DNA of 64,000 nucleotides, taken from NCBI RefSeq assembly GCF_001704275.1, contig NZ_CP011533.1:4154001-4218000 (forward strand). The letters run 5' to 3'. Made by a program: the position numbers and the translations under genes. Positions 1 through 8,084 of the stretch are shown here, piece by piece. Under the pieces are notes generated by a model, which searched no databases, was not told the origin of the DNA, and worked only from the letters and a program-made list of their open reading frames with translations. Source of the DNA: Streptomyces noursei ATCC 11455 (GTDB lineage Bacteria > Actinomycetota > Actinomycetes > Streptomycetales > Streptomycetaceae). Numbering within the stretch: position 1 is the stretch's first letter; every line of letters starts with the position of its first letter.

Positions 1-1343
1 CGGTCGTTGATCGACTTGAAGCCGTCCAGGTCGCAGAAGAGCACCGCGAGGCCCTTGGCGCCGTCGTCCTCGGCGCCGTCGGCGAGCGCGGAGAGGTGGA
101 CGTGGTGGTCGAAGGGGAGGGCGCCGCGGGGCGTCGGCTCGCCCTCGAAGCCGTCGAGCCCCTCGAACGCCTCCGAACCGTCTCCCACGAAGCCGTGCGG
201 GGCGCGCGGGTCGGCGCCGCCTCCCGAGGCGGCGTAGGCGTCGGCGGGCGCACTCGGCGGGCGGGAGCACAGCCGGGCGGAGAGCCGGGCCCGCAGCTCG
301 GCGCTGTTGGGCAGGCCGGTCAGCGAGTCGTGGCTGGCCCGGTGCGCGAGTTGGAGTTCGTGCCGTTTGCGTTCCTCGATGTCCTCGACGTGGGTGAGCA
401 GGTAGCGGGGGCCGTCGGTGGTGTCGGCGACCACCGAGTTGCGCAGCGAGACCCACACATAGGTGCTGTCCCGGCGCTGGAGCCGCAGTTCGGCCCGGCC
501 GCCCTCCGCGGAGGTGCGCAGCAGCGTGCCGATGTCCTCGGGGTGGCAGATGTCGGAGAACGACAGCCGGCGCATCCCGGAGGCCGGGCGGCCCAGCAGC
601 CGGCACAGCGCGTCGTTGGTGCGCAGCAGTCGTCCGTGCTGGTCGCCGCCCATCTCGGCGACGGCCATCCCGCTCGGCGCGTACTCGAACGCCTGCCGGA
701 AGCTTTCCTCGCTCGCCCGCAGCGCCTGCTGCTCGCGTTCCAGGCGGACCAGCGCCCGCTGCATGTTGGCCCGCAGCCGGGCGTTGCTGATCGCGATGGC
801 GGACTGGAACGCGTACATCTGGAGCGCCTCCTGGCCCCAGGGGCCGGGGCGCCGGCCGTTGCGCGGCCGGTCCACGGAGAGCACGCCGAGCAGTTCGCCG
901 TTGCCGTTGGCGGCGGTGTACATGGGCGCGAAGAGGCGGTCCATCGGGTGCCACTCGTCGGGGAACCGCGGTGCCGGCCCGGCGGTGTGCCACTGCGGCA
1001 CGTCGTCGTCGTCCAGCACCCAGCCCTCGGTGTACGGGATGAAGCACAGCTCGCCCCAGCGCTCCCCCATGGACAGCCGGCGCTCCCATGAGGCGCGCGA
1101 GCCCACCCGCCCGGCCATCAGCGCCTCCGCGCCCGCGCTGCCGGCCACCGCGGCGACCACGAGATCACCGTCCGGCCGTACGAGGTTGACCGCGGCGAGC
1201 TCGTAGCCGAGCCCGGCGATCGCCCCGTCGGCGACGCACTGCAAGGTGTCCGCAAGGCTGCGTGCGGTGTTCAGTTCGGCGACCACTTGGTGCAGCTGCC
1301 GCAGGGTCGCAAGACGGACATAGGGCTCCGACTCGGTCTCCAT
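1..1343 (-). CDS. cdgB: Diguanylate cyclase, GAF-PAS-GGDEF (CdgB-like), 3' end cut by window edge
   Basis: Cytoplasmic sensor enzyme expected to make c-di-GMP from two GTP. About 447 residues are visible: a GAF domain (roughly 15-195), a PAS/PAC domain (about 212-328, starting at SEESFRQAFEYAPSG) and the beginning of a GGDEF domain (HDSLTGLPN near 338, FCDLDGFK near 440). The GGDEF signature itself lies beyond base 1, so activity cannot be read here. A Gly/Asp/Glu-rich insertion of about 60 residues splits the early GGDEF domain. The architecture and the adjacent BldD-like site match CdgB of S. coelicolor (from memory SCO4281). The start is the ATG at 1343. It is transcribed divergently from the flavin reductase. 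Confidence 0.85.
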   Translation of the reverse strand, partial: METESEPYVRLATLRQLHQVVAELNTARSLADTLQCVADGAIAGLGYELAAVNLVRPDGDLVVAAVAGSAGAEALMAGRVGSRASWERRLSMGERWGELCFIPYTEGWVLDDDDVPQWHTAGPAPRFPDEWHPMDRLFAPMYTAANGNGELLGVLSVDRPRNGRRPGPWGQEALQMYAFQSAIAISNARLRANMQRALVRLEREQQALRASEESFRQAFEYAPSGMAVAEMGGDQHGRLLRTNDALCRLLGRPASGMRRLSFSDICHPEDIGTLLRTSAEGGRAELRLQRRDSTYVWVSLRNSVVADTTDGPRYLLTHVEDIEERKRHELQLAHRASHDSLTGLPNSAELRARLSARLCSRPPSAPADAYAASGGGADPRAPHGFVGDGSEAFEGLDGFEGEPTPRGALPFDHHVHLSALADGAEDDGAKGLAVLFCDLDGFKSIND

Positions 1344-1406
1344 CGCTCGCTCTCCCTGAGACCTCGACAGCAACTCCACCGGTTTCTTCGTCGTCCGATT
1401 CCACGC

Positions 1407-1479
1407 TCACTGAATCACAGTGAGCTGTTCACCCGGTACACAGGGTCAACAATTAGCGGCCCATGTGACTCAAGTCACA
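1407..1479. promoter_or_regulatory. Operator cluster upstream of cdgB, including a BldD-like site
   Basis: Three palindromic elements lie within 73 bases upstream of cdgB: TCACTG-N5-CAGTGA (1407-1423); GTACACAGGGTCA (1436-1448), which fits the BldD consensus TNACNC(A/T)GNGTNA at all fixed positions but the first; and TGTGACT-CA-AGTCACA (1464-1479). BldD is known to repress diguanylate cyclase genes in Streptomyces and is itself controlled by c-di-GMP. The rest of the 1344-1700 gap shows only the -10 box of the flavin reductase. Confidence 0.5.
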
Positions 1480-1700
1480 AGCAGTGACGGGTCGTTACGG
1501 ATCGCCGACCAGGGGCTCGTCCGAGCGTGCGAACGGCGTCCGGACACCTCCTGAAAACTTCCTGAACGCAAATTCCGGCCACCCGGCGGCGTGATCCACA
1601 CCCCGGACCCGCCGGCCGCCGCCTCCGCCGCGGGACCTAGGACGCGGGTGGTCCGGAGGCCCGATGCGCGCCCCGCCCGAGCGGCGTTAGCGTTCGTGGC

Positions 1701-2315
1701 GTGTTCACGAAGACTCCTGCCACCACCCCGGCCGCCGGCTCCGCCGCCACCGCCGCCCCCACCGTCGCCCTCGCCTCCCTGCCGGGCGACGGGTCGATCG
1801 CGCATGCTGTTGGGGTGAGTGACGACGAGTTCCGCGCCGCCCTGTCCCGCCTCGCCGCCGGCGTGGTGCTGATCACCGCCCACGATCCGGACGCCGGACC
1901 GCGCGGCGAGGGCGTCGGGATGACCGCGACGGCGTTCCTCTCCGTGTCGCTCGATCCGCCGCTGGTGATGGTGAGCGTTCGCAACGACTCGCGGATGGAC
2001 GACCTGCTGGCGCAGCAGCCGCTGTGGGCGGTCTCGGTGCTGTCGGGCCACCAACGACAGGTAGCGGCGCGATTCGCCATGAAGGGCCGGATCAGCGACC
2101 GACTGCTCTTCCAGGACATTCCCTCCGTACAGGGCGAAGCGTCCGGTGCGCCGCTCATCGAGGGCGCGCTGGCGACGCTGGAGTGCCGGACCGAGCAGCG
2201 GGTGGTGGCCGGGGACCACACCCTCGTCATCGGCCGTGTCCTGGCGACGACCACGTCCGGGGAGGACGACGGTCCGCTGACGTACTTCCGGGGGAAGTAC
2301 CGACAGCTGGGGTGA
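1701..2315 (+). CDS. Flavin reductase-like FMN-binding protein
   Basis: A 204-residue protein of the flavin reductase domain family, which reduces FMN/FAD with NAD(P)H, often for a partner monooxygenase. The domain starts near residue 42 (FRAALSRLAAGVVLITA). The family features GMTATAFLSVSLDPPLVMVSV and the C-terminal YFRGKYRQLG are present. The first 38 residues are Ala/Thr/Pro-rich and could be dropped if the GTG at 1815 were used. The start at 1701 is preferred because TAGCGT (1688-1693) lies seven bases before it, as on a leaderless mRNA. No monooxygenase is adjacent, so the substrate partner is unknown. Confidence 0.8.
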   Translation: MFTKTPATTPAAGSAATAAPTVALASLPGDGSIAHAVGVSDDEFRAALSRLAAGVVLITAHDPDAGPRGEGVGMTATAFLSVSLDPPLVMVSVRNDSRMDDLLAQQPLWAVSVLSGHQRQVAARFAMKGRISDRLLFQDIPSVQGEASGAPLIEGALATLECRTEQRVVAGDHTLVIGRVLATTTSGEDDGPLTYFRGKYRQLG

Positions 2316-2414
2316 ACGGGAGCCCGACGTGGCGGTCCGGTGCGGGGCGGTCCGGTGCGGTCCGACGCAGGGGCCGGGCGCGGGGCGGCCCGGCGCCGAG
2401 CAGGGACGCCGCCG

Positions 2415-2843
2415 TCAGCCCCAATCGCGGCCGGAGCGGCCCCGCTTGGTGTCGCCGCGCTGCTTCTTCTCGCGCAGCCGGCGCTCGTTGATGCCGCGCG
2501 GGATGCGGGTCTTGCGGCGCGGCGCGGGCGGCGGGGCGGTGGCCTCGGCAAGCAGCGCGGTCAGCCGCACGGCCGCGATCTCGCGGTTGCGCCACTGCGA
2601 GCGGTGTTCGGAGGCGCGCACCGTCAGCACCCCGTCGACCAGCCGGCCCGCCAGCCGCTCCACGGCACGCTCGCGCCACACCGGCGGCAGCGCCTTCGTC
2701 CGCGCCAGGTCGAAGCGCAACTCGACCTGGCTGTCGCTGGTGTTGACGTGCTGGCCGCCCGGGCCGGAGGAGCGCGAGAACCGCCAGACCAGCTCGGCCT
2801 CCGGGAGGACGACCGAACCTCGGATGACATGGGGCCCGGACAT
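2415..2843 (-). CDS. arfB: Peptidyl-tRNA hydrolase ArfB, stalled-ribosome rescue
   Basis: A 142-residue protein of the ArfB/YaeJ class that frees peptides from ribosomes stalled on mRNAs lacking a stop codon. The catalytic GGQ motif is at residues 29-31 within SRSSGPGGQHVNTSDSQVEL, and the C-terminal tail is Lys/Arg-rich (REKKQRGDTKRGRSGRD), as needed to enter the empty mRNA channel. Length fits the family (about 140). The frame stays open further upstream, but the ATG at 2843 places the start correctly before the GGQ domain. It is divergent from terD. Confidence 0.88.
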   Translation of the reverse strand: MSGPHVIRGSVVLPEAELVWRFSRSSGPGGQHVNTSDSQVELRFDLARTKALPPVWRERAVERLAGRLVDGVLTVRASEHRSQWRNREIAAVRLTALLAEATAPPPAPRRKTRIPRGINERRLREKKQRGDTKRGRSGRDWG

Positions 2844-2968
2844 GCCCCCCATGATCCCGCGCCCACGGCCGTCCGTCACCTCGGTTTTCCTGGTCGGAAC
2901 GGGCCGCCGCCTTCGAGGAGCGGGCACGGCACGGCCATCAGGATTCGGCAAAGAAAGTAAAGAGAGCT

Positions 2969-2995
2969 GGAACCACCCGGTCGTCCCGGGGCGTT
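2969..2995 (+). promoter_or_regulatory. Possible ECF sigma promoter upstream of terD
   Basis: GGAAC (2969-2973) is followed 19 bases later by GTT (2993-2995). This resembles the GGAAT-N18/19-GTT pattern of SigR-type ECF promoters. It would give a leader of about 110 bases before terD. The motif is short and occurs by chance, so this is only a candidate. Confidence 0.3.
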
Positions 2996-3113
2996 GAGGT
3001 GGGTGACGGCGGCTCCGCTCCCGGGCGGGTCCGCCGCGGCATCACCACACCACCCGCAGCAGCGGCACCACCGGCCCCAGGTCGGCGCGACTCGACGAGG
3101 AAAGGGACTTCCC

Positions 3114-3689
3114 ATGGCTGTAAGCCTGTCCAAGGGCGGCAACGTCTCGCTCACCAAGGAGGCACCGGGCCTGTCCGCCGTCACGGTCGGCCTCGGCTGG
3201 GACGTCCGCACGACCACGGGCACGGACTTCGACCTCGACGCCAGCGCCATCGCGGTCAACGCGACCGGCAAGGTCCACTCCGACCAGCACTTCATCTTCT
3301 TCAACAACAAGGCGACGCCGGACCAGACCATCGTCCACACCGGCGACAACACCACCGGCCAGGGCGAGGGCGACGACGAGTCGATCAACGTCAACCTCGG
3401 CGCGCTGCCGGCCGAGATCGACAAGATCGTCTTCCCGGTCTCCATCTACGACGCGGAGAACCGCGGCCAGAACTTCGGCCAGGTACGGAACGCCTTCATC
3501 CGCATCATCAACCAGGCCGGCGGCGCCGAGATCGCGCGCTACGACCTGAGCGAGGACGCCGCCACCGAGACCGCCATGGTCTTCGGCGAGCTGTACCGCA
3601 ACGGCGCGGAGTGGAAGTTCCGCGCCGTGGGTCAGGGTTACGCGTCCGGCCTGCGCGGCATCGCGCAGGACTTCGGCGTCAACGTCTGA
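3114..3689 (+). CDS. terD: TerD-family stress / tellurium resistance protein
   Basis: A 191-residue TerD-domain protein, full family length. It starts with the typical VSLSKGGNVSLTKEAPGL, and contains GLGWD, FDLDASA and GDNTTGQGEGDDE, the acidic loops that bind calcium in this family. The C-terminal GYASGLRGIAQDFGVNV is also conserved. TerD proteins are cytoplasmic and linked to tellurite resistance, phage inhibition and, in Streptomyces, differentiation; the molecular role is not settled. The start is the ATG after GAGGAAAGG. No other ter genes are nearby, so this is a single-gene copy. A bidirectional terminator follows. Confidence 0.9.
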   Translation: MAVSLSKGGNVSLTKEAPGLSAVTVGLGWDVRTTTGTDFDLDASAIAVNATGKVHSDQHFIFFNNKATPDQTIVHTGDNTTGQGEGDDESINVNLGALPAEIDKIVFPVSIYDAENRGQNFGQVRNAFIRIINQAGGAEIARYDLSEDAATETAMVFGELYRNGAEWKFRAVGQGYASGLRGIAQDFGVNV

Positions 3690-3752
3690 GACACCACGCC
3701 ACCGAGGCGCGGCCGCACCGCGGCACACCACCGCCGGAAACCTCCGGCACCA

Positions 3753-3781
3753 AGGGCCGGCTCCCGAGAGGGGCCGGCCCT
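3753..3781. terminator. Bidirectional terminator between terD and the XRE gene
   Basis: Inverted repeat AGGGCCGGC / GCCGGCCCT around an 11-base loop, placed between two convergent genes. Confidence 0.65.
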
Positions 3782-3807
3782 CGGCGTTCGCGCCCCCCGG
3801 AAGAGCC

Positions 3808-4104
3808 CTAGGCGGCCGCGCTGCCGTGTCCGGTGTCGTCGGCGGTCCCGGGGGGCGATTCCGCCGGCGTGGCGAGCACGGCCACCTCGTCCAGCGACAG
3901 GCCGAGCGTCCCGGCGAGCGCGGCGACCGTGAAGAACGCCGGCGTCGGCGCCCGGCCGGTCTCGATCTTCCGCAGCGTCTCCGCCGACAGCCCGGCCGCC
4001 GCGGCGACCTCGACCATGCTGCGCTCGCCGCGTGCCGCGCGCAGCAGCATGCCCAGCCGCTCGCCGCGTTCGCGCTCCCAGGGGGTCAGTGGAGTTCGCA
4101 CCAT
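3808..4104 (-). CDS. Small XRE-family transcriptional regulator
   Basis: A 98-residue protein with one helix-turn-helix: LGMLLRAARGERSMVEVAAAAGLSAETLRKIETG, followed by FFTVAALAGTLGLSLDEVAVL and a short acidic tail. The start is taken at the ATG at 4104, because TAGTAT (4112-4117 read on the minus strand) lies seven bases upstream, as expected for a leaderless mRNA. An in-frame start further up would lie inside the promoter. The repeated motif at 4117-4152 covers its -35 region and separates it from divergent map, so it probably represses itself and perhaps map. Confidence 0.8.
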   Translation of the reverse strand: MVRTPLTPWERERGERLGMLLRAARGERSMVEVAAAAGLSAETLRKIETGRAPTPAFFTVAALAGTLGLSLDEVAVLATPAESPPGTADDTGHGSAAA

Positions 4105-4116
4105 GCCCGTGATACT

Positions 4117-4152
4117 AATACCGGTAAACAAATACCGGTAAACAAATACCGG
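4117..4152. repeat. 14-bp tandem repeat, putative operator
   Basis: The unit AATACCGGTAAACA occurs twice head to tail (4117-4130, 4131-4144), followed by a third partial unit AATACCGG (4145-4152). Each full unit carries the palindrome TACCGGTA. AT-rich repeats stand out against the GC-rich surroundings and overlap the -35 region of the XRE gene in the divergent XRE/map intergenic space. Confidence 0.8.
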
Positions 4153-4238
4153 CCCGATGGCGGAACACGCGGTTCCGACCCCGGGGACGGAACGCCGTCC
4201 GGGCGCAGCGCCGGGTGGCGGAAAGGGAGGGCGTACCG

Positions 4239-5006
4239 ATGGTGGAGATCAAGAGCGACGCGTCACTGGACGCGATGCGGGTGGCCGGCCGGGTGGTCGC
4301 GGACGCGCTGGCCGCGGCCCGGGCCGCGGCCGCCCCCGGGATGCGGCTGACCGAACTGGACGAGGTGGCCCGCACGGTGCTGCGCGAGGCCGGCGCCACC
4401 TCGCCGTTCCTCGGTTACCGCCCCTCCTTCGCCCCCACCCCCTTCCCCGCGGTGATCTGCGCGTCCGTCAACGACGCGATCGTGCACGGCATCCCGAACG
4501 GCTACCGGCTGCGCGACGGCGACCTGGTCAGCATCGACTGCGGCGCGATCGTCGACGGCTGGGCCGGGGACGCGGCCCTCAGCTTCACGGTCGGCACCGA
4601 GCGGCCCGAGGACCGCCGGCTGATGGAGACCACCCGGCGGGCCCTGGAGGCGGGCATCGCGGCGGCCGTGGTCGGCGCCCGGATCGGCGACGTCGCACAC
4701 GCCATCGGCAGCATCGGCCGCGCGGCCGGCTACGGCATCCCCGAGGACTTCGGCGGCCACGGCATCGGGCGGGCGATGCACGAGGACCCGCCGGTCCCCA
4801 ACGACGGCCGGCCGGGCCGCGGCCTCGTGCTCCGCCACGGCCTGGTCATCGCCATCGAGCCGATGTTCCTGGCCGGCGGCAGCAACCACTACGCCGCCGA
4901 CGCCGACGGCTGGACCCTGCGCACCATCGACGGCAGCCGGGCGGCCCACTTCGAGCACACCGTCGCGGTGACGGACGAGGGGCCGCGCGTCCTCACCCTG
5001 CCGTAG
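4239..5006 (+). CDS. map: Methionine aminopeptidase, type I
   Basis: Removes the initiator methionine from new proteins. The 255-residue pita-bread enzyme keeps all five metal ligands: D100 (VSIDCGA), D111 (GWAGDAAL), H174 (GGHGIGR), E207 (IAIEPMF) and E239 (FEHTVAVT). The ATG at 4239 follows GAAAGGGAGG; an earlier in-frame GTG would add eight residues outside the fold. Streptomyces genomes usually carry more than one map gene. This copy sits next to a regulator and operator, not in the ribosomal-protein cluster, so it is probably the accessory paralogue. Confidence 0.92.
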   Translation: MVEIKSDASLDAMRVAGRVVADALAAARAAAAPGMRLTELDEVARTVLREAGATSPFLGYRPSFAPTPFPAVICASVNDAIVHGIPNGYRLRDGDLVSIDCGAIVDGWAGDAALSFTVGTERPEDRRLMETTRRALEAGIAAAVVGARIGDVAHAIGSIGRAAGYGIPEDFGGHGIGRAMHEDPPVPNDGRPGRGLVLRHGLVIAIEPMFLAGGSNHYAADADGWTLRTIDGSRAAHFEHTVAVTDEGPRVLTLP

Positions 5007-5167
5007 GGGAGCCGCGGGCGTGCGGCACGCGACCGGGTGCGGCGCGCGGACCGGGGTACGGCGCGGGCCGGGGCGGCGGGCCGGGGAGCGGCACGCCGCG
5101 CGGTACGTCGCCCGCCCCCACCCGTGAGTGCCGCCACGCCCCGCCGGTGAGTGCCTCCCGTCCCGCC

Positions 5168-6499
5168 TCAGACCGCGTCGAGGTCGATCGCCCGGGCCAT
5201 CGCGCGGTACCCGGCGTCGTTCGGGTGCAGATGGTCCCCCTGGTCGTACGCGGCGGCCATCCGCCCCCGGTCGGCGGGGTCGGACAGCGCCCGGTCCAGG
5301 TCGACCACCCCGTCGAACTCGCCGGAGGTGCGTATCCAGCGGTTGAGCGCCTCGCGCTTGATCTCGCCGCGCTCGGTGTAATACGCCGCCCCCTTGAACG
5401 GCGCCAGCGTCGCGCCGATCACCTTGACGCCCCGGCGGTGCGCCTGGCGTATCAACTCCCGCTGTGCGTCGATCAGTTGCCGCACCGACACCTCAGGGGT
5501 CGGCCCGCCCGGCCCGACCGCCACCTCGCTCATCCCGATGTCGTTGATGCCCTCCAGCAGGATGACGGTGCCCACGTCCGGCCCGTTGAGCGCGTCCTTG
5601 GCGAAGCGGGCCGTCGCCTTCTCGCCGAAGTCCGCGGTGGTGTTGACCAGTTGATTGCCGGCGATGCCCTCGTTGAGGACGCCGCGCGGGCGCCCCGCGG
5701 CGGCGAACCGGTCGGCCAGGGCGTCCGGATAGCGGCGGTTGGTGCCGAAGGTGGAGCCGTACCCGTCCGTGATGGAGTCCCCGAACGCGACGATGCCGTC
5801 CCGCCGGGCGGGCCCGCCGCCGGCGAACTCGACGCCCGAGAGGTAGTACCAGGACTGCGAGGTCTCGGTGAACGCCGCGGCGCCCACGTCGGACCGGTGG
5901 TCACCGGCCGCGCGGTAGCTGGTGGCGCCGGCCAGCGCGTGGAGGGTGGCCGGACCGGTCGGCGCGTCGAAATACAGCGTGACGGTGACCGACTCCAGGG
6001 CGCGCACCCGCAGGCCCACCCCGTCGCTGAGCAGCTCGCCGCCGACCGGTATCGTCGCCGACTTCCCGTGCCCGAAGGTCAGTTGTCGCACCGAGCCGGC
6101 CCGCACGGCGGCGCCCTGGTCGGCCCGCGCGAGGGTCGCCCCGGCGACCTTCAGCGGCGCCGTGCCGTAGCGGTTCGACAGCCTGATCCGGGCCTGCGCG
6201 CCGCCCGCGCCGACCCGGACGACCTGGCGGACGGTCTGCCGCGCGAAGCCTTCCCCGGACCAGTTCTTCCCGAACACCTCGGTCGGTCGCTGCGGCGCGG
6301 CGGCCCAGCCACCGCGCCAGTGCTCCCCGGCCTGCGCGGCACCACCGCGGTCCGCGGCGCCCGCCCGACCTGCCGCATACGCCGCACCCGGCGCCCCCGT
6401 CCCGTCCGGCAGCGCCGGCAAGGCCGGCAGCGCCACCAGCGCGGCCGCCGACACCAGCGCGACCCCCGAACGCCGCACCAAGGAACCAGACATGATCAT
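5168..6499 (-). CDS. Secreted SGNH/GDSL-family hydrolase
   Basis: A 443-residue exported esterase or lipase. It has a signal peptide (LVRRSGVALVSAAALVALPALPAL), an N-terminal beta-rich region of about 190 residues and a C-terminal SGNH hydrolase domain. Catalytic motifs are visible: FGDSITDGYGS (nucleophile Ser), GIAGNQL, EGINDIG, and DHLHPNDAGYR (Asp-His). The substrate is probably an ester or acetylated polysaccharide, but the sequence does not say which. The start could be either of two ATGs, at 6499 or 6493. It is convergent with map. Confidence 0.88.
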   Translation of the reverse strand: MIMSGSLVRRSGVALVSAAALVALPALPALPDGTGAPGAAYAAGRAGAADRGGAAQAGEHWRGGWAAAPQRPTEVFGKNWSGEGFARQTVRQVVRVGAGGAQARIRLSNRYGTAPLKVAGATLARADQGAAVRAGSVRQLTFGHGKSATIPVGGELLSDGVGLRVRALESVTVTLYFDAPTGPATLHALAGATSYRAAGDHRSDVGAAAFTETSQSWYYLSGVEFAGGGPARRDGIVAFGDSITDGYGSTFGTNRRYPDALADRFAAAGRPRGVLNEGIAGNQLVNTTADFGEKATARFAKDALNGPDVGTVILLEGINDIGMSEVAVGPGGPTPEVSVRQLIDAQRELIRQAHRRGVKVIGATLAPFKGAAYYTERGEIKREALNRWIRTSGEFDGVVDLDRALSDPADRGRMAAAYDQGDHLHPNDAGYRAMARAIDLDAV

Positions 6500-6611
6500 T
6501 GCCCCACCCTCCGCCCGTTCGCCGTTGCGTCGGCGCGCCGCCGGTCGCGTGGGCCGGCCGTCCGGACCCTCCGCCGCGTCGGCGCGCGAGCGCGCGTGAC
6601 ACCATCAAGAG

Positions 6612-7109
6612 GTGATCGACCTCGGCTATTCCCTCTCCCGCCGCTTTCCGGACCCTCCGCAGACCGACTACCGGACCGCGGACGTGCACGCCCTGCGGCA
6701 CGACCTCTTCTGCGGCGATGTCTACATCGCGGACACCGAGACCGACCGCGAGCTGTCCACAGCCTGGGGATGGGTACCGGTGCTCGACTTCGCCTGGGCG
6801 CTGTGCGACATCGTCGAGCAGCTCGACACCGACCCCCGCGGCAGCCGCTCCGCCCGCCCGATCCACGCCGAGCTGGACTTCACCGAATCCACCGACCGGA
6901 TGCTCTTCGAGCGGCGCTTCGGCTGGGTCGACGTCGCCGCCGACTGGATGCCGGTCGAGGAAGCCCCCCTCACCTTCAATCACGCCGCGCTGCGCCGCGA
7001 GGCCCGCGACTTCCTGCACGACCTGATCGCCGACCTCGCCGATATGCACGAGGGCCTGGCCGACAACGCCGCCGTCTGGGCGCTCCAGGCCCGCTTCCCC
7101 CGCATCTGA
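6612..7109 (+). CDS. Conserved hypothetical protein, 165 aa
   Basis: A cytoplasmic, acidic protein rich in Trp and Asp (DRELSTAWGWVPVLDFAWALCDIVEQLD; FGWVDVAADWMPVEE). It has no signal peptide, membrane segment or motif I recognise. Codon use is typical of the chromosome, so it is likely a real gene. Start is a GTG with CACCAT six bases upstream, which may mean a leaderless mRNA. It may act in contact-dependent or regulatory roles like other small Streptomyces acidic proteins, but that is a guess; no function is assigned. Confidence 0.7.
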   Translation: MIDLGYSLSRRFPDPPQTDYRTADVHALRHDLFCGDVYIADTETDRELSTAWGWVPVLDFAWALCDIVEQLDTDPRGSRSARPIHAELDFTESTDRMLFERRFGWVDVAADWMPVEEAPLTFNHAALRREARDFLHDLIADLADMHEGLADNAAVWALQARFPRI

Positions 7110-7140
7110 TCCACCCCCGCCCCCGTCACCGTCCTCCGGC

Positions 7141-7812
7141 TCACTCCACCCGCACGCCCACCTGGGCCGCGAACGCCGGCGCCAGATCCATCAGTTGAGC
7201 GGTGCTGATCACGGCGCCGCCCAGCGAGTCGATGCCCCGTGCGACGTCCAGCCCGACCGCCCCGCGCAGATCGACGTCCGTCATCCGCACCGCCGAGAAA
7301 TCCACCCGCGTCAGGGTGCAGTCCTCGAAGGACACCCGCTCCAGCTGCGCGCCCCCGAAGTCCGCCTCGACCAGCACGCACCCCTCGAACGCGACGTCCC
7401 GCAGCCTGGCCTTGCGCAGATTGGCGAAGTCGATCTTCCCGCCGCGCACCACCACCCGCTCCAGCACCGCACCGTGCAGCTGTATCCCGCCGAGCCGGGC
7501 GTCCACCACCTCCACGTCGCGCAACGACGCCTGCGACAGGTCCGTGCCCACCCCGCGCACCCCGCTCAGCACGCAGTCGATGAGCCGCCCCCGGCTCAGC
7601 ACCGCCTCGTCCAGCGCGCACCGCCGCAGCGCGCAGTCCATGAACCGGGCGCCCCGCGCTGACTGCCCCGCGAAGTCCACCTCGGTGAACTCCAGGCCGT
7701 CGTAGTCCCCCTCGGGCTCCAGCTCCCCGCCGTCGTACGCCCGCAGCTCCGGCAACCGCACCTCGGGCCGCCGCACCGGCCGCACCGCCGCCTCCTTGCC
7801 ACGCCCTGCCAT
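7141..7812 (-). CDS. Pentapeptide-repeat protein
   Basis: A 223-residue protein made largely of A(D/N)LxX-type repeats from about residue 45 to 200 (VDFAGQSARGARFMDCALRRCALDEAVL; IDFANLRKARLRDVAFEGC; VDFSAVRMTDVDLRGAV). These fold as a right-handed quadrilateral beta-helix. Some family members mimic DNA and protect gyrase from quinolones or peptide toxins; most have no known role. The ATG at 7812 follows GGGAGG with good spacing, so the longer upstream frame is not used. Divergent from the FAD enzyme. Confidence 0.85.
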   Translation of the reverse strand: MAGRGKEAAVRPVRRPEVRLPELRAYDGGELEPEGDYDGLEFTEVDFAGQSARGARFMDCALRRCALDEAVLSRGRLIDCVLSGVRGVGTDLSQASLRDVEVVDARLGGIQLHGAVLERVVVRGGKIDFANLRKARLRDVAFEGCVLVEADFGGAQLERVSFEDCTLTRVDFSAVRMTDVDLRGAVGLDVARGIDSLGGAVISTAQLMDLAPAFAAQVGVRVE

Positions 7813-8084
7813 GCGCGCACCGCCTCCCATCCGTACCGACCCGCCCCGGTCTCGTCCCCGTGCCGCGGACCGGCTCGGCCGCCCGCACTCCGCGGACCGC
7901 TCCACATCCACCCCCATCCTGGACCACCCCACTGACAATCCCCCTGAAACCCCGATGACCTGCGAAATCCCTCTCCGGTGCGGCGGCATGTCACATCCGT
8001 GGCACCCCCATCCGTCCCCTCAGCGAGCGCCCGCCCGCCGGCGGACGCCGCCCCCTCGCCCCACCCACGACCGAAGGAACTGCC

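Noticed and set aside
4157..7198. A 1013-codon open frame on the plus strand
   Set aside because: It runs through map in another frame and antisense to the SGNH hydrolase; the translation is Arg/Pro/Gly-rich. It is open only because of high GC.
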